Of a stretch of DNA of 64,000 bases, positions 47,357-59,337 are shown piece by piece. Every line of letters starts with the position of its first letter. Position 1 is the first letter of the stretch. The translations under genes were made by a program, and so were the position numbers. The notes under the pieces are model-generated. The model was not told the origin of the DNA, did no database searches, and saw only the letters and a program-made list of their open reading frames with translations. Origin of the DNA: Macrocybe gigantea (taxonomy: Eukaryota > Basidiomycota > Agaricomycetes > Agaricales > Callistosporiaceae). The stretch covers positions 434,001-498,000 of the forward strand of contig SJRY01000229.1 of the NCBI GenBank assembly GCA_011319805.1, given 5' to 3'.

Positions 47357-49157
47357 TCAATTGCTGATGAGGTCAGGATCGGAAGCCGCTTGCTCATCCT
47401 CGTTCTTCCCCATCGCCTCCCCAATGACTCGGTTCAACGTCCGCAAAAATAATGCTAGTTGACCATATTGGAAGCTGAATGATCCAGAGAGGAAGCCCAG
47501 ACCCTGCACAAAGTCCTCTGGCTCTTTGTCCAGTTCGTGAGGTGTGTAGTGAGCCATGTGCACCAATTCTCCAGAATCATTTTGAGGCTGGTCTGCTTCG
47601 GGAAGCTCATCGCAGAGCCGAAGAGAGAAGTGTATGCCTAAGTTAAGCACGAGTCATCTTAGCATTCCAACCATGGTTTCTCAGTGAAGGCACACGTACT
47701 CTTTGAGACAATATCGCCCTCCTCATCATTATACGTGTAGACACAGTCAAAGACCTGTTCTTCTGTGTCGGTCTGTTTTGACGTTCCCAGCTTGACATTT
47801 GTCACGAGCAGATTCGTGAGGTCTTCATAGAACCGAACGACTCTGACATGCTTCGGGTCGTCCGTGACAGGACGCACACGCGAATTGGAGGCGGGTGTGT
47901 TGCGTGCTTTTGTAGCAAGGGTCTTTGCCTTTTCGGCCTCGACGCGCACCTCATACCGCAAATCCTGTTCTGGAACCCAGATGAACAAAAGGAGACGGAA
48001 TGTCAACCCTCCCCTGAATAGCGGTTGAGACGTCAAGATCGTACAACGGACCGAGTTGTTCCAATTCCGTTATCCTTTTTTCTCGAACCTCAATCGTGGC
48101 CTGCCGGTCCTTGGCCAATTGTTGCCAGTACTGCACATCCCCTTCCAACTGGCGCTTCTCCTCGTCGGCTGCTTCCCGGGTCATGAGATGCAGTATTCCG
48201 GTTTTGCCTTCGCGCATCAGTGGCTCCTTGCGGGCGAGCTGAGCAGTCATTTCCCGGATAAGCCGTTCTTGGGCTGATAAAAATGAGAATTAAAAAAAGC
48301 TGGGGACTCTTTGGAGATACATATCGCAAGCACACCCTGTATTTGAGCCTGGTATTGCGCTTCCTTCTCTTTGAGCAGCTTCTCGGGTTCCGTCTCCCGC
48401 ACTTGAAACAGCTCTTCTAGCTGCTTTGATAGGGTATTTATTGTTGCTTCGGCCTTGTAGATGAAAGACATGATCGAGTGTTTAAACGGGTGAAGAAAGA
48501 AATGCGATCTCCGCGTCCATACCTGCTTCAGTCGTTCATCCTTGTACGACTCATCAGCCGACTTTGCAGCGCGTTTCTCACCGCGTGGCGCGGCTTTCGC
48601 GGCCAGTGCAGAATTCAACGCGCGCGCTAGAGCCGGAGCGCGCTGCTCGTCGTCTTCCCCTTCCGCCCCTTCCGCCTCATCCACATCCACATCCACGTCC
48701 ATCGGCTCAGGAGACGGCTGCTTCTGGGCCTGTTTCCGCCCCCGTTTCGCCGGAGCAGCAGCGGGCACGGCTTTCACAGCTCGGCTGGTGGCCTTGCCTT
48801 TGCCTTTCGCGTTCCCCGAGTTCCCGTTGGCCTTGGACGCGCCGGTGGCCTCTGGCTGCTCCTTTGCACCCTGCTTCGCGCGTTGCGATCGCGCAGCCGG
48901 TCGAGAAGGCGCCTCTTCGGGCCTGACTTCCTCTATATCCGAGTCATCGTCGGGCTCTTCTGAGGGGGAGGCGCCTTTTCGCTTTTGGGCGGGCTTTGAG
49001 GATGGGCCTGGCTTGCTGTGGTTGGTATGGTTGTTTCGGGAAGACTTGACGCGTACGAGGGGCGTCGTAGGCGCGAGATCACCTAGACAGAAGACATATT
49101 GACGGACGCTGTAGGGACGAAAGGCTCGAACGCACCGAACTCGCCAGAGTCGCTCAT
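47357..49157 (-). CDS. CSM1: Monopolin/kinetochore protein Csm1 (Pcs1)
   Basis: Csm1/Pcs1 clamps microtubule-binding sites or sister kinetochores together at meiosis and acts in rDNA cohesion. The start MSDSGEFGDLAPTTPLVRV is split by an intron of about 54 bp. Residues about 20-190 are a disordered, basic/acidic region (SEEPDDDSDIEEVRPEE, PMDVDVDVDEAEGAEGEDDE). A coiled coil follows (INTLSKQLEELFQVRETE, VQYWQQLAKDRQATIEVREK). The C-terminal globular Csm1 domain reads VRFYEDLTNLLVTNVKLG, VFDCVYTYNDEE and LGIHFSLRLCDELPE, ending with helix FLRTLNRVIGEAM. Intron limits are approximate; no frame break was confirmed. The fold order (coiled coil then RWD-like domain) and length of about 500 residues fit the fungal family. 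Confidence 0.82.
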
Positions 49158-49436
49158 TGGAGTTTGAAGTGACAGGTGTGACAAGACACCACTCATCTTT
49201 GCAGCTGAATACTACTCGTATTTCATACAATGTTGACTGGTCAAGTACAAATGGCGAACAATAATTCCCTATTACTACACAAATGAGTCGCAGACGAGCG
49301 TTGCGTGCAGGAGAAAAACGAATGATAAGTGCAAATATGTAAAGAGAGCTTGCGATGTCGTGAGCCAAAGCCAAAGCAGCAGTATGAGAACAGTAAACGA
49401 AGGTATTAGGGTGCTCTAGAGTTCATGCGCATCAAA

Positions 49437-51179
49437 TCAGACATGGGATTCCAATGAAGTGGTACCAAGTCCCTCTTGTTCCATGTGTTGGACGTCGAGT
49501 TCCAACGTGGAGGAAGAGGAGGCAGGCGTGTAAAGCGGCAGAGGGATGGAATAGTCTATTTTGCGTTCGCCGTTGGAATCAAAGAGCTGCGAGTACGCCG
49601 GAAGATTAGGTGCATATGGCAACGTAGGAGACGAAGGGGCGGTTGATTGTTCAGACATGGCATCCGGCTCAGGGGAACGGACCAGAGGAGGAGTGTAAAT
49701 CGGAGGAGGAGGGAGAGGTGCGAACCGGACTGGCACGGCAAAGATCAATTCTTCGCTCCTGGTGACACCAGTGCGTGGGTACTTGTATGAGAAAGTCAAA
49801 GAGATTCGAGCTTCATGGCGGATATTGAGGAGCGGAGATATCGTGGATGGATGCAGAATCGACGGTCCAGCCCACTCATCACCTTGTCGAGGTTTAGCAC
49901 AGCGCACAAGAGGTACCAGCGTCTCCAGCGTGTACCACGTTGGCGGTTCCTCCGGAAGGGCGTCCTTTGAGAATGGACGGTTCTCGCCCAGATGGTGCAG
50001 GCCTGTCTCCCCTGGCGGGAGCAAGGAAAAGCAACGCACGCAGGACTCAACGGATGGTTCGCAAATGAAGAGACCAACATCGTAGATCGTGCTAAGAGGA
50101 TGGGGCCGTCGAAGAGGCATGTTCGGAGGTTGCTGCGACGGTCCAGGAAGCGGAAACAGTGTCCGATAATCGGGGGTCGGGCGGACTCTGTCAACGGAGA
50201 TGTCAGTATCTCATCCGCCTCCAAAATCAGACAAAGTCGATGCAGACCTGCTCTTTTCTATCTGAAGAACGTCCACAGAGATTGAGCGGACTTGCACCCG
50301 TTCGCAATCCGCAGCATCGAGGTTCTGTGTGCGCATGCGCAAGGTGACTGGCATCTCCGAGGCGTTGACGTCGACGTCCTCGGGCACGGAAGCCAGCACC
50401 TGGATGTTCGACAGGACATCCGCCGGTATCCGATCCTTACTGGACTCGCTGACCGAAGAGGCGAGCGTGTCGATCATGAACGTGACATGGGGTATGCGCC
50501 TCGACTCTTCAGAGGCGAAACGCTTCAGGACGATCGTCTTCGATGATAAGACGTTTTTCACTCTGGACTGAAAGGAAGTGCAGAGAGCGGCGAACGACCA
50601 GGTGTTCGGCGGGTCCTCATCCATGTTCTCGAACTTCGCTTCCGCGCGAAGGCTGTAGCGAACGCCGATATTCTCCTGGCCATAAGTAATCGTTGCCGGA
50701 AGCCAGCCAGGTATAGCAAGATCAAAAACGACATTCCAGACACCTTGATCCACCGATAAGGCTTAGGATAAGATATTCAAAACAAAAAAAAAAAGAGACT
50801 TACAGGGCTGATCACCTTCTTCAAGGCCTTCGTTGCTTAGCTCGAGAGGCTCTTCTGGTGCGAGCTCTTTCGTAATGGAGCAGAGACGCATGCCAGAATA
50901 GCCAGTCTGGGGCGTAAATATCTCGGTCTGTCCTTCAAAAGTGAGGACGAGCGACCGAAGCAAGAAGTGAGCTGTCCTGCGATGGTCGAAATAAGAGAAG
51001 GGCGATGATAGCTTGACCGCAACATGGCCCGATAACGAATAAGCAGACCTGGAATGACACGAATGATAAGATGAACTGTTTGTGATGCGCGTGCGCCACA
51101 AAGTTGCTCACGATATATCAGGCTGCCCATACATTTCCAGTGTGTCCATGAGAGGACAGATTTCTACAGAGACAGACAT
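49437..51179 (-). CDS. Alpha-arrestin-like protein
   Basis: Alpha-arrestins link ubiquitin ligases to membrane transporters for endocytosis. The start MSVSVEICPLMDTLEMYGQ leads to the arrestin N-domain: YSLSGHVAVKLSSPFSYF, LLRSLVLTFEGQTEIF, then FDLAIPGWLPATITYG with IGVRYSLRAEAKFE. The C-domain follows: PVTLRMRTQNL, CERVQVRSISVDVLQIEK, then LLNIRHEARISLTFSYKYP and SEELIFAVPVRFAPLPPPP. The tail is Pro/Ser-rich with PPLV and PAYSQLFD, but no clear PPxY motif is visible. Four or five short introns separate the blocks. The family call rests on beta-sandwich pattern and order, not on a single diagnostic motif. Confidence 0.7.
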
Positions 51180-51529
51180 GAAGGCGAACTGCGGAGAAAG
51201 GATGTCTACAAAGAAGAAAAAAAGAGGCAGCGAAGCTGAGTGGAAGAGTTGGGTAAACTGAGGACGAACAAAGCCATCTAGTGGGGCTATATAACAAATG
51301 GCAGGACCTTTGTTGCATGATGCGGGCGTTTGGGTACAAAGTTACGTTTTTGGTGAACAAAGGCCATATAAACACATAAAAAACAACCGCTCAGTATGGC
51401 GTTCCTTTTGTCCTGGCCATTGTTCTGTCTCTGACAGCTAATTTATTGTATCACAATTCCTGTTATTCACCAGCCTGTGCTTCCTCGCAACCGTTTACCC
51501 GCGCCAGGTCCAAGCCATGCGAGATCTTG
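51180..51529. other. Intergenic region between arrestin-like and BRX1 genes
   Basis: About 350 bases of AT-rich sequence. It should hold the promoter of the arrestin-like gene and the BRX1 3' end. No other feature was seen. Confidence 0.5.
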
Positions 51530-52789
51530 TCATGCAAACACCTTCGACACCGCCAACTCGTCTTCCCGCGCTTGCCCTTCTCCTTCCTCCGCATGCTCTC
51601 CATCTGTGCGTCTTTCCGTTTGTTGTACTTGTCGCCCTTCTCCCTGCGCATAGCTGAGCGCACCGCGGCCGGCGATACGAATTCTGCAACGTCATATACA
51701 TCAGCGATGACGAGTATGAAGATTATAGAATAAAAATGCGATCAAACACGAGTTCCCTGCCATCTAACTATTCCGGGAAGACAATGGAAGATTTAAGCTC
51801 ACCAGGGTTGGAGAACACCGTCGCTCCGCTGAATGCGCCCTCAAAGATGCGTATAGGCGTGAGTACAAATCGCGGGCCGATTTCAACCAGGCTCGCTTGC
51901 TGCGGCCCATTAGGCTGTAGCGGGTCTTTTTCTAATATCTGCCGCGCGAGAAATAAAATCAGATAAATCGAACAATAAGATTCCGAATGCCCGCTTTGCA
52001 TTGCAGGGAGGAGACGCTAACCTGAAAGTTGCGGAACCAGATTTTGGAGTCGAGTATCGAGAATGTGAGAATATGATCAATAAACGGTTTTGTCTTTCTC
52101 GCTGTTGACGGCACGCCAAAGATCTATCGAACGGACAATGGACAGAAAAAATATCAGGAAGAAAACGGAAACGGAACAGGAAGCGAACCTCCACTTACAT
52201 GCGTGAATACCTCCTTCGTCAGCCTGCCCCACTCCGTCTCTTCAAACGCCTTGTCAAAGCTCAAGAGACCACGACTACCTTTCAAACAGTTCCCCGTCAT
52301 CTTCAGCTCGTCCATCGTATGGATGTTCTGCACGTGCATCTTTATGCTCGGTCCATTCGGCGTCTTCGCAGCCCAGAGATACAGGTCCTCGTGTCGTCGC
52401 GCCTCGAAATACAGCGCGTTGTTGCAGTTATTCAGGTCGGCAAGTTCTGGGAGCAAGCTGAGGTGGTTCTTTGAATCCAGCTTTGAATCTAAGGACGAAC
52501 GATATTGTCGTTTTCGTTGGGACCATGTTCCGTTCAAGAATATGCATTCCTATAGCGCACCTTTTTTGACGTGGGGCAACAATACCTCTAGATCGTTCAT
52601 GAGATGCCTCATACGATGCGTGACGCCTCGCGAGGACAAGAGTAGCACCCGCTGCTTGTTTTTCTTCCGCTTGGGCTCGACGGCTTCGGCCGCATTATCC
52701 ACATCCATATCATCGGCCTTGCGTTTGCCTTTGGACTTGGCCTCTGCCTTTGCGGCATTTGCTTTCTGGGCTTTGAGGATGGACGCCAT
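51530..52789 (-). CDS. BRX1: Ribosome biogenesis protein Brx1 (Brix domain)
   Basis: Nucleolar Brix-domain factor for 60S subunit assembly. After a basic leader (MASILKAQKANAAKAEAKSK) comes KQRVLLLSSRGVTHRMRHLM, then DLEVLLPHVKK. Later blocks are LADLNNCNNALYFEARRHED, LYLWAAKTPNGPSIKMHVQN, TGNCLKGSRGLLSFDKAF, ARKTKPFIDHILTFSILDSK, IWFRNFQ and LVEIGPRFVLTPIRIFEGAF. Five exons were read. The C-terminal helix is broken at the G run (plus-strand CCC at 51574-51576). One added base gives a tail with EDELAVSKVFA and stop at 51530. Without it the frame runs on to about 51463. Length of about 310 residues fits the family. Confidence 0.92.
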
Positions 52790-53049
52790 TTCCGTGCTGC
52801 GAGACTGGTTACAATGCTGGAGCTCAAAAATTCGATTGATTATATAATACCGACTTTCAATTTGGCAACAAGTCAATAAGCAAGCGGCGACGACCATATG
52901 CAAATAACAAATCAAACAAAAAAAAAAGAAAACATCGACTAACAGTACAGAGGGACCAATGCCCAAAAAACGGCGCAAATCCTCAGCGCGTATAATGAAA
53001 AAGACGGACAGACCTCGCGGGCACGGAATGGCATTGTGCAAGAAGCGGT

Positions 53050-54478
53050 TTATGAAGTGTTGCTGCCACCGGACGATTGTGCTCGAAGTTGCTTCTGCTT
53101 CTCCTGTTCCAAGCGCTGAGTAACATTACAACGTGAGTAAACGATCAAGGTACTGGGTTGTTGATGACCTACGTGGTACAACAATTGGACCGCCATCTGA
53201 ATATTCGCAGGTTGGCCGGTAATGACCACCAAGCGCTCTCCTTCTCCTCCAGCGGGCGCGGGAGCACCATTGATCCCGACAGCCGTGGCGCCAGGTTCCA
53301 TTATCTTAATCTGACTTGCACTCATGTGGCGAATTTCATTGATCTTGCTACCTCCTTTACCGATTATGCAACCGACAAGATCGTTGGGAATGTAGATCTG
53401 CTGGGTTTGCAACTGCTGGGGCGGGTTATGGTGATGCGGTGTGTATGGGTTTGGGTAACCGGGAACATATGACGATCCACCGTGAGGACGACGGGAACCT
53501 CCGGGGCGATAGCTCGAGTTAGACGCCGAAGGCATCCTCTCCTGGGCTTCGATCAATATATTCCCTATGTAGTAAGTTGCTATGTGGATGGCATCGGCAA
53601 CTCCTGCAACGCTCAGCACGCGCTTTGTAGGGGAAAGATCAGTGGCCGTGAACCTAGCAATATATATGCTATGCATTACCTCAGTAGAACCAGGAAGCAT
53701 GCCTTCGCTCGCGTTCAACCTCGCGCCGCTAGCGTCTTGAATCTCTTTTATCTTGGAACCCGCTTTGCCGATGACCGAACCCATACGAGAGTTGGGGATC
53801 ATGAACTTGATGGTGACAGCTCGACTACCGGGGACCGAGGGGACGTCAAATGGCTCGTCATTGATCCGACGCACGATGAGCCCAAATGCCTAGGATGGGG
53901 GAAGAACATGAATGCTAAATAGTGCAATAGGTTTTACTGGGACGACTGAAGCAGACCTTGGAAACAGCGTCGAGAGGCCCGCTAACGTTGAGAATTCTCT
54001 CGGGATTACCGGGTATACTCTCGGAGACCATTACACGAGCACCGCTCTTCTCGCGGATCTCGTTGACATGAGAGCCGCCCTTACCAATGATAATAGATGC
54101 GTCCTGCGTGACGATGAGGCATCTCATGTGTATGTTTGCCGTAGGCGGCGGGGCTGGGGTTGGCGTCGAGGATGACGGTGCTGCGGAGGTGGTAGCAGAG
54201 CTGAACTTCTCTGCGCCCTTACCGTCCTTCTTGGACTCATCCTTGGACTTGTCGCGGTTCGAGCCGGGGGTCGATGCATTGTTGTCGTCGGTGTTGTTGC
54301 TGGGCGCATCCACCATGTTCACGTCTGCGGAAGTGGGATAGGAACCAGAGTCAGGAGCGCTGGCCGAGGCTTCATCCGAAGCAGCAGCTGTGCCGGTGTT
54401 GGCACGTTTGTGATGTTTGGGAGTGTCGGTGTCGGAGGGCGAGCGGGAGCGTTTGCGATTGGAGTCAACCTCTGGCAT
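53050..54478 (-). CDS. Three-KH-domain RNA-binding protein (PCBP/Rnc1-like)
   Basis: RNA-binding protein of the poly(C)-binding/Rnc1/Hek2 group, which control mRNA stability and translation. The leader (MPEVDSNRKRSRSPSDTDTP) is followed by about 90 disordered residues. KH1 is MRCLIVTQDASIIIGKGGSH then VNEIREKSGARVMV. KH2 is IKFMIPNSRMGSVIGKAGSK then IKEIQDASGARLNAS. KH3, after a Gly/Pro/His-rich linker, is IYIPNDLVGCIIGKGGSKIN then EIRHMSASQIKIM. All three GxxG loops are intact (GKGG, GKAG, GKGG). The protein ends with a short Gln/Lys tail (LEQEKQKQLRAQSSGG). Three or four introns; the ATG at 54478 was chosen over TTG upstream. Confidence 0.9.
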
Positions 54479-54790
54479 GGCCAATTTAGTTTACTGTACT
54501 TTTAATGTGATACGGATTGGGATTGGGGCAGGGCCAGTGATGTGGGATGGGCTTGGAAGTGGTTGGTAAGTGGAGAATGGGTTCTGATGGAGATAGAGGG
54601 GAGGGGACAAGTGAGGGGGTGCGAGGATGGAAGAGGGCATTGAACAGCAAGATGAAGCTACGCACCTTGCTCGACGACGACTCTGACGATGGTGAAGGTC
54701 AATTGAGGAGACGGCAAATTGGGTTTGGGTTTCAGAACGGTTCATGCTGGTCGTTATACCCTTGCGTACAAATAGATGTATACAGAACAT
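54479..54790. other. Intergenic region upstream of KH gene
   Basis: About 310 bases, G-rich on the plus strand around 54540-54640. It should hold the KH-gene promoter and the 3' end of the deaminase gene. No other feature was seen. Confidence 0.5.
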
Positions 54791-56992
54791 TTATGCTACA
54801 ACACCGCTCAAAAACTCGTCCCACCGCTTTTCCCAATTTTCGATTGCCCCTGCCTTCTCCTGAGAATCAAGTGTGGTATGCTACAGTCATTCCGTCAGAA
54901 TAATTTTCCGCGACACGTTGCAAACACCTGCCTCGAGACTGTCGCGCGCAAGCTGGCCAAGGGTGCTAAGCCCAGTGAGCTCGCTTGACACCAAAACCTG
55001 AAGGGCAGGTGGCGTCACAATTTGAGACGGTCCAGAACATAATAACTTACTTGGTAGAAATCAAACGTCAGACCCATGTTGCCAAACACGGCAGGGTCGT
55101 CTGAGCACAAGGCCACTGGAATCCCATTGTTCAGAACAATCGGCAAGGGATGCATGGGCATGGAAGATGCCAGACGCTGTCGCAAGTAAGCACAAGAATT
55201 CCGGAATGGGTTTCGCGGCGTTTACCAAAATTTCATTTCTAAAATCCAACAATGGATTAATAGACCAGCTTTTTTTTTAACTCATTCACATACGAGATTG
55301 GACAAATTTCAAGAGCAATGCCATTCTCACGGCACAACTCCACCAATCTGGGATGCTTGACAAGTGAATACCTGGCAAAAGATCAAATCGTGATAATCAA
55401 ACTGCAAGTAATGCTACGAACCCGTGTCCTATGCGTTTTGTCCCAAGCAAGATGGCATCATAAAGATTTGAATCGGCAGCATCGCCGTCGCCAAGAGTTT
55501 CTCCTGCGTGAAAGATGAACGGGATATCCACCCCTTCCTGCTTTTGTCGCTCTTTGAACTCAAGAAGAGGCTCAATGTAATCGATAAGTGGCTTCAGCTC
55601 GTTTTCGTTTCCGACCAGATCAAATCCTGCGCGCCTGTCAGCGACAGTACAACCACAGTCCGAGCAACGTCGGACCTGCAATCAAGTGCGGAAATTCTTT
55701 CTTCAGGGCAATGCAGTCTTCTATATACCATTTGAGTTCCTCCGGCGTGATGAAACGGATGGTCGTGTATATGATCTAAACCCGACTGAAAACGAACCCG
55801 CATATAGCAAAACCGGATGACGTACTCTAGCTCCGATGAATTCACCCTCCCTTCCCTGCTCTTTCATTTCTGCCTTGACTTCATCCAAAACTCGATCGAA
55901 AAGCTTTAACCATTCGCGATGAGGAACGTTCTCATGACCATCGGCTCCAACCATATATCTATGTAGCACGAGATTAGTCCGACTAGAAACGAGACGAGAA
56001 ACTCCGCACTCACTTGTACAGAAAGTTAATCCTCGCCTCAATGTATGAAATGCCGTCCTCGATAGATGATCTGAAAAACTGTCGTATATATTCCGTAAAA
56101 ATTGGCACAAAGCGTATCAATCCCTAGAAGTTAAGCCATTAAACAACGACTTCATTGGGTCCGAAGGACCACGCACCGTCGACACGACAAATGTGCTTGT
56201 GAATTTCTTCCATATCTATTTTATGGTATTAGATGATTCTACGAAAGAAAATAGGTCAATCGATCTAACCTTTGCAATCGTGTTGTGGGTATCATAAGCT
56301 TCCGTTGGATTGATCATCATACATCCAATGACCCATTTATCAAACCCTTCTGGGCCACCTAGACTCGCGTCAAATGTCTCTCTTGCCTTGCGTAAAGAGA
56401 CCCAACGTCCTGGAGTATACGATGGAGATGATATACTGGATGCGTCGTCATGCTGTTCTAATGGTAGTCCTTTAAATTCGGGTAAGATGGATTTCAGGTT
56501 TTGTGCAGTGATGGATTCTGCGACGCGAACATGAAGAGCGGGATGTTCCAAGGCAAGTTCGAGCAAATAGGACGCGTTGACGGTGGCATCGAGGTGCGCG
56601 TGGAGCAATGCACCTTTTGGCATCTGAGTCCGACAGCTAGTTTAGTCACTGGACTTCTAGAACGGAGCTGCTTGTTAACCTTGGTGAGAATCTTGAACAG
56701 TTTAGTTTGCACTATGATACTGCGCCCTGCAAAGCCATGCGCATCGGAAACCAAAGACAATAATGAACAACGCACCTGTTAGAAACTCCATTCCCGGGAA
56801 GGGATGGGGTACGTTCTCGTGCTCCTGGACCCATATCGACGACGCTTCAGCGGCGCGGATCTTGCGAATGACCTGATCAGCCTGTGCTTCGAGATCAGAC
56901 CGCGTCCGCTGCGAATACTCGCGCCGAAGCGACCGATCCTCGTTGATGAGGGCTGCACGTCGTTTTTGGTACTCTGTCACTTCAGCGGACAT
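54791..56992 (-). CDS. ADGF/ADA2-type adenosine deaminase
   Basis: Zinc-dependent deaminase of adenosine to inosine, in the growth-factor-like (ADA2/CECR1) branch. The N-terminal helix region (MSAEVTEYQKRRAALINEDR) carries no signal peptide, so the enzyme is probably intracellular. Active-site motifs: PKGALLHAHLDATV (zinc HxH), then YIEARINFLYKYMVG, FDLVGNENE, IPFIFHAGETLGDGD (catalytic His/Glu), TKRIGHGF and VALCSDDPAVFGNMGLTFDF (zinc/substrate Asp pair). After LTGLSTLGQLARDSLE an intron of uncertain borders leads to EKAGAIENWEKRWDEFLSG and TAA at 54791. About nine introns in total. All catalytic residues I expect are present. It is divergent from GPI10 with 163 bp between starts. Confidence 0.88.
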
Positions 56993-57155
56993 GGTCGAGG
57001 CTGTAGGGTGCTATGATGACACGAATGACTCATGCATATCGCAGCCGGCGAGTTTTGCCACGAGCACGATTGCCGGGAGCAGGACTGAAAATGATAAGAA
57101 GCACATGACATGGACGTGTTGGACTCGCCAGTCGCGTGCAGGCCTTTCTGTAACG

Positions 57156-59169
57156 ATGAGCAATGTCGTCGCTATTGCTCTAGCTATGCGCATCATCATC
57201 GCCGTCTGCACAAGAACCTTTTTCCAGCCTGACGAATACTTTCAATCTTTGGAACCTGCGCATCATGTTGTGTTCGGCTATGGTCATCTTACTTGGGAAT
57301 GGCTCGCTGCGCGGCCGATACGCTCCATTGCATACCCCGCTCTCAACATCCCGGTATACTGGACATTAAAAGCCTTAGACTTGGATCGTGTAGATTGGCT
57401 TTTGGTAGGTATGCCCATTCACTGCGGAGACAGTATAGAAGAAAGTGATGTCGATTTGCAAGAATAGATTCTTGGCCCGAAGGTCTTGCACGGAACGCTG
57501 GCAGCTGCTACCGATATATGGACATGTAAACTCACTCGTCGAATCCTCGGTCAGAGATATGCCTCAACGGCTGTAAGTCGAATCCATCGCTGGATACCGC
57601 AGGTCCTCACGCAATGCTTTGCAGCTATTCCTATCTCTAACATCTTTTTTCAACGCGCTCTCGCTCTCCCGTTCACTATCCAACTCGTTGGAGACCTCGC
57701 TTTCCACCATTGCATTTGCCTATTATCCCTGGGACGCAACATTTAAATCAAGTCCTGCGTTGATCTATAGCAGGTCCGCCACCGAGTTATCTATATGTCC
57801 GTATTCCACACGCATTTTGATAGCATGGATAGATCTAGGCTGCGCAAGGTTTTGACGTTTTCTGCCCTTGCTTGTATTGTCCGTCCGACCAGCGGCGTCA
57901 TCTGGGTATTTCTTATCTTCAATCTTCTCTGGGCCCTGCGGCAACATAGGCACATCTTTCTGAAGATCTTTTCTGACATCTTGCTAATCGGGTAAGTGTG
58001 TAACATGCTCACAAATTCCCCTAATAAAGATCTGATGTCTTCCATAGGTTCCTTGCAATAACTTTAATGCTTTTTCTCGATACATTTTATTACGGTCGAC
58101 CGGTTTTCACTCCACTCAACTTCCTCTTGACAAACCTGTCTTCCGTTTCCTTATTCTACGGATCTAGCCCATGGCATTACTATTTACTCCAGGGAATACC
58201 CATCCTCTGCACGACATCATTACCTTTTGTTCTGCACGCCTTATGGATAACTGCATTCGAGGCACCGTCTAGGAACGTAGCCCTGAACACCGTAGTGAAA
58301 ACGATTGCCTGGACGCTTTCGATATATTCTATGGCAGGTCACAAAGAGTGGAGGTTCATTCACCCCATACTCCCACTCCTGCACGTCCTCGCAGCCAAGT
58401 CGCTTGTCGACCTCTCCGAATCGGATACGAAAACACAAAGGCGCCCTCAATCCAGGCCCGTTGCCGTCAAACGACGCCCTCCACCGCCTTCACCGAGATG
58501 GATACGACCCCTTCGCACTCGCTATGCTGCATTCATTTTACTCACCCTCCCTGCTTTAGCCTATGTCGTCCTGTTCTATTGCGGCGCTCCATCAGCGTCA
58601 TGTCCTACATACGCAGCTTGCCTCCTGAGGAACTGCAGGGTGGCGCTATTGGCTTCCTTATGCCCTGTCACTCGACTCCGGGACATGCATATCTACATCG
58701 AGAGTCTTTGGCACGAGGTGGAATGTGGGCTCTTGGCTGCGAGCCTCCGATGACGTAAATTTTTTATTTCTTGCGTTTGACGGCCTTGCACGTTCTTACA
58801 CCATTCTTTTATCTCAGAGGACAAGACGTGGTGACATACAAGGACCAGACAGACGTCTTTTTCGATTCGCCAAAGACATATCTGCGGACCTACTTTCCTT
58901 CTAAAGTCAATTCCTCTTTTCCGTTGTCGCCACACCCTGTCTCTGCCCCCGGCGTACTAAGAGGGGTTGTACCGAAGGACATGTCTTTATACCCCTGGGT
59001 CCATGAGTGGCCGCGCTATCTTATTATGTTTGGATCGCTCTTGGACGAGGACGGCGTAAGAGATTTGCTTCAAGAAAGAGGATACCAAGAAGTTAGACGG
59101 GAAGGACGTGCATGGGAGGGCGAAGGGCGACGCAAGGGTGGAGTGAGAGTGTGGAAATGGGTTGGTTAA
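57156..59169 (+). CDS. GPI10: GPI mannosyltransferase 3 (PIG-B/Gpi10)
   Basis: ER enzyme of glycosyltransferase family 22 that adds the third mannose of the GPI anchor from dolichol-phosphate-mannose. The start MSNVVAIALAMRIIIAVCTR is a membrane segment, followed by the lumenal signature TFFQPDEYFQSLEPAHHVVF, then GYGHLTWEW with AARPIRSIAYP. Further blocks: GPKVLHGTLAAATDIW, YYGRPVFTPLNFLLTN, FYGSSPWHYYLLQGIPI and GHKEWRFIHPILPLLHVLAA. The late part is broken near 58583-58592. One extra base joins LFYCGA to SVMSYIRSLPPEELQG and FLMPCHSTPGHAYLH. The final exon has YPWVHEWPRYLIMFGSLLDE and stop at 59169. An upstream in-frame ATG at 57105 is possible but adds a hydrophilic stretch. Confidence 0.92.
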
Positions 59170-59337
59170 CCCATTGTCGGACTGCAAGCAGAAGAACCAA
59201 TTATGCATTACGTTTCATACAAACTGATTTTACAAGGAGACAGCGATTACAAAGTCCATGAAAGCAAGGTATCAACTATGACGATAAAAATTGTTTTGCC
59301 TTGGACAATGTCCAGCAGCATCGGAAGTGACTCTTTC

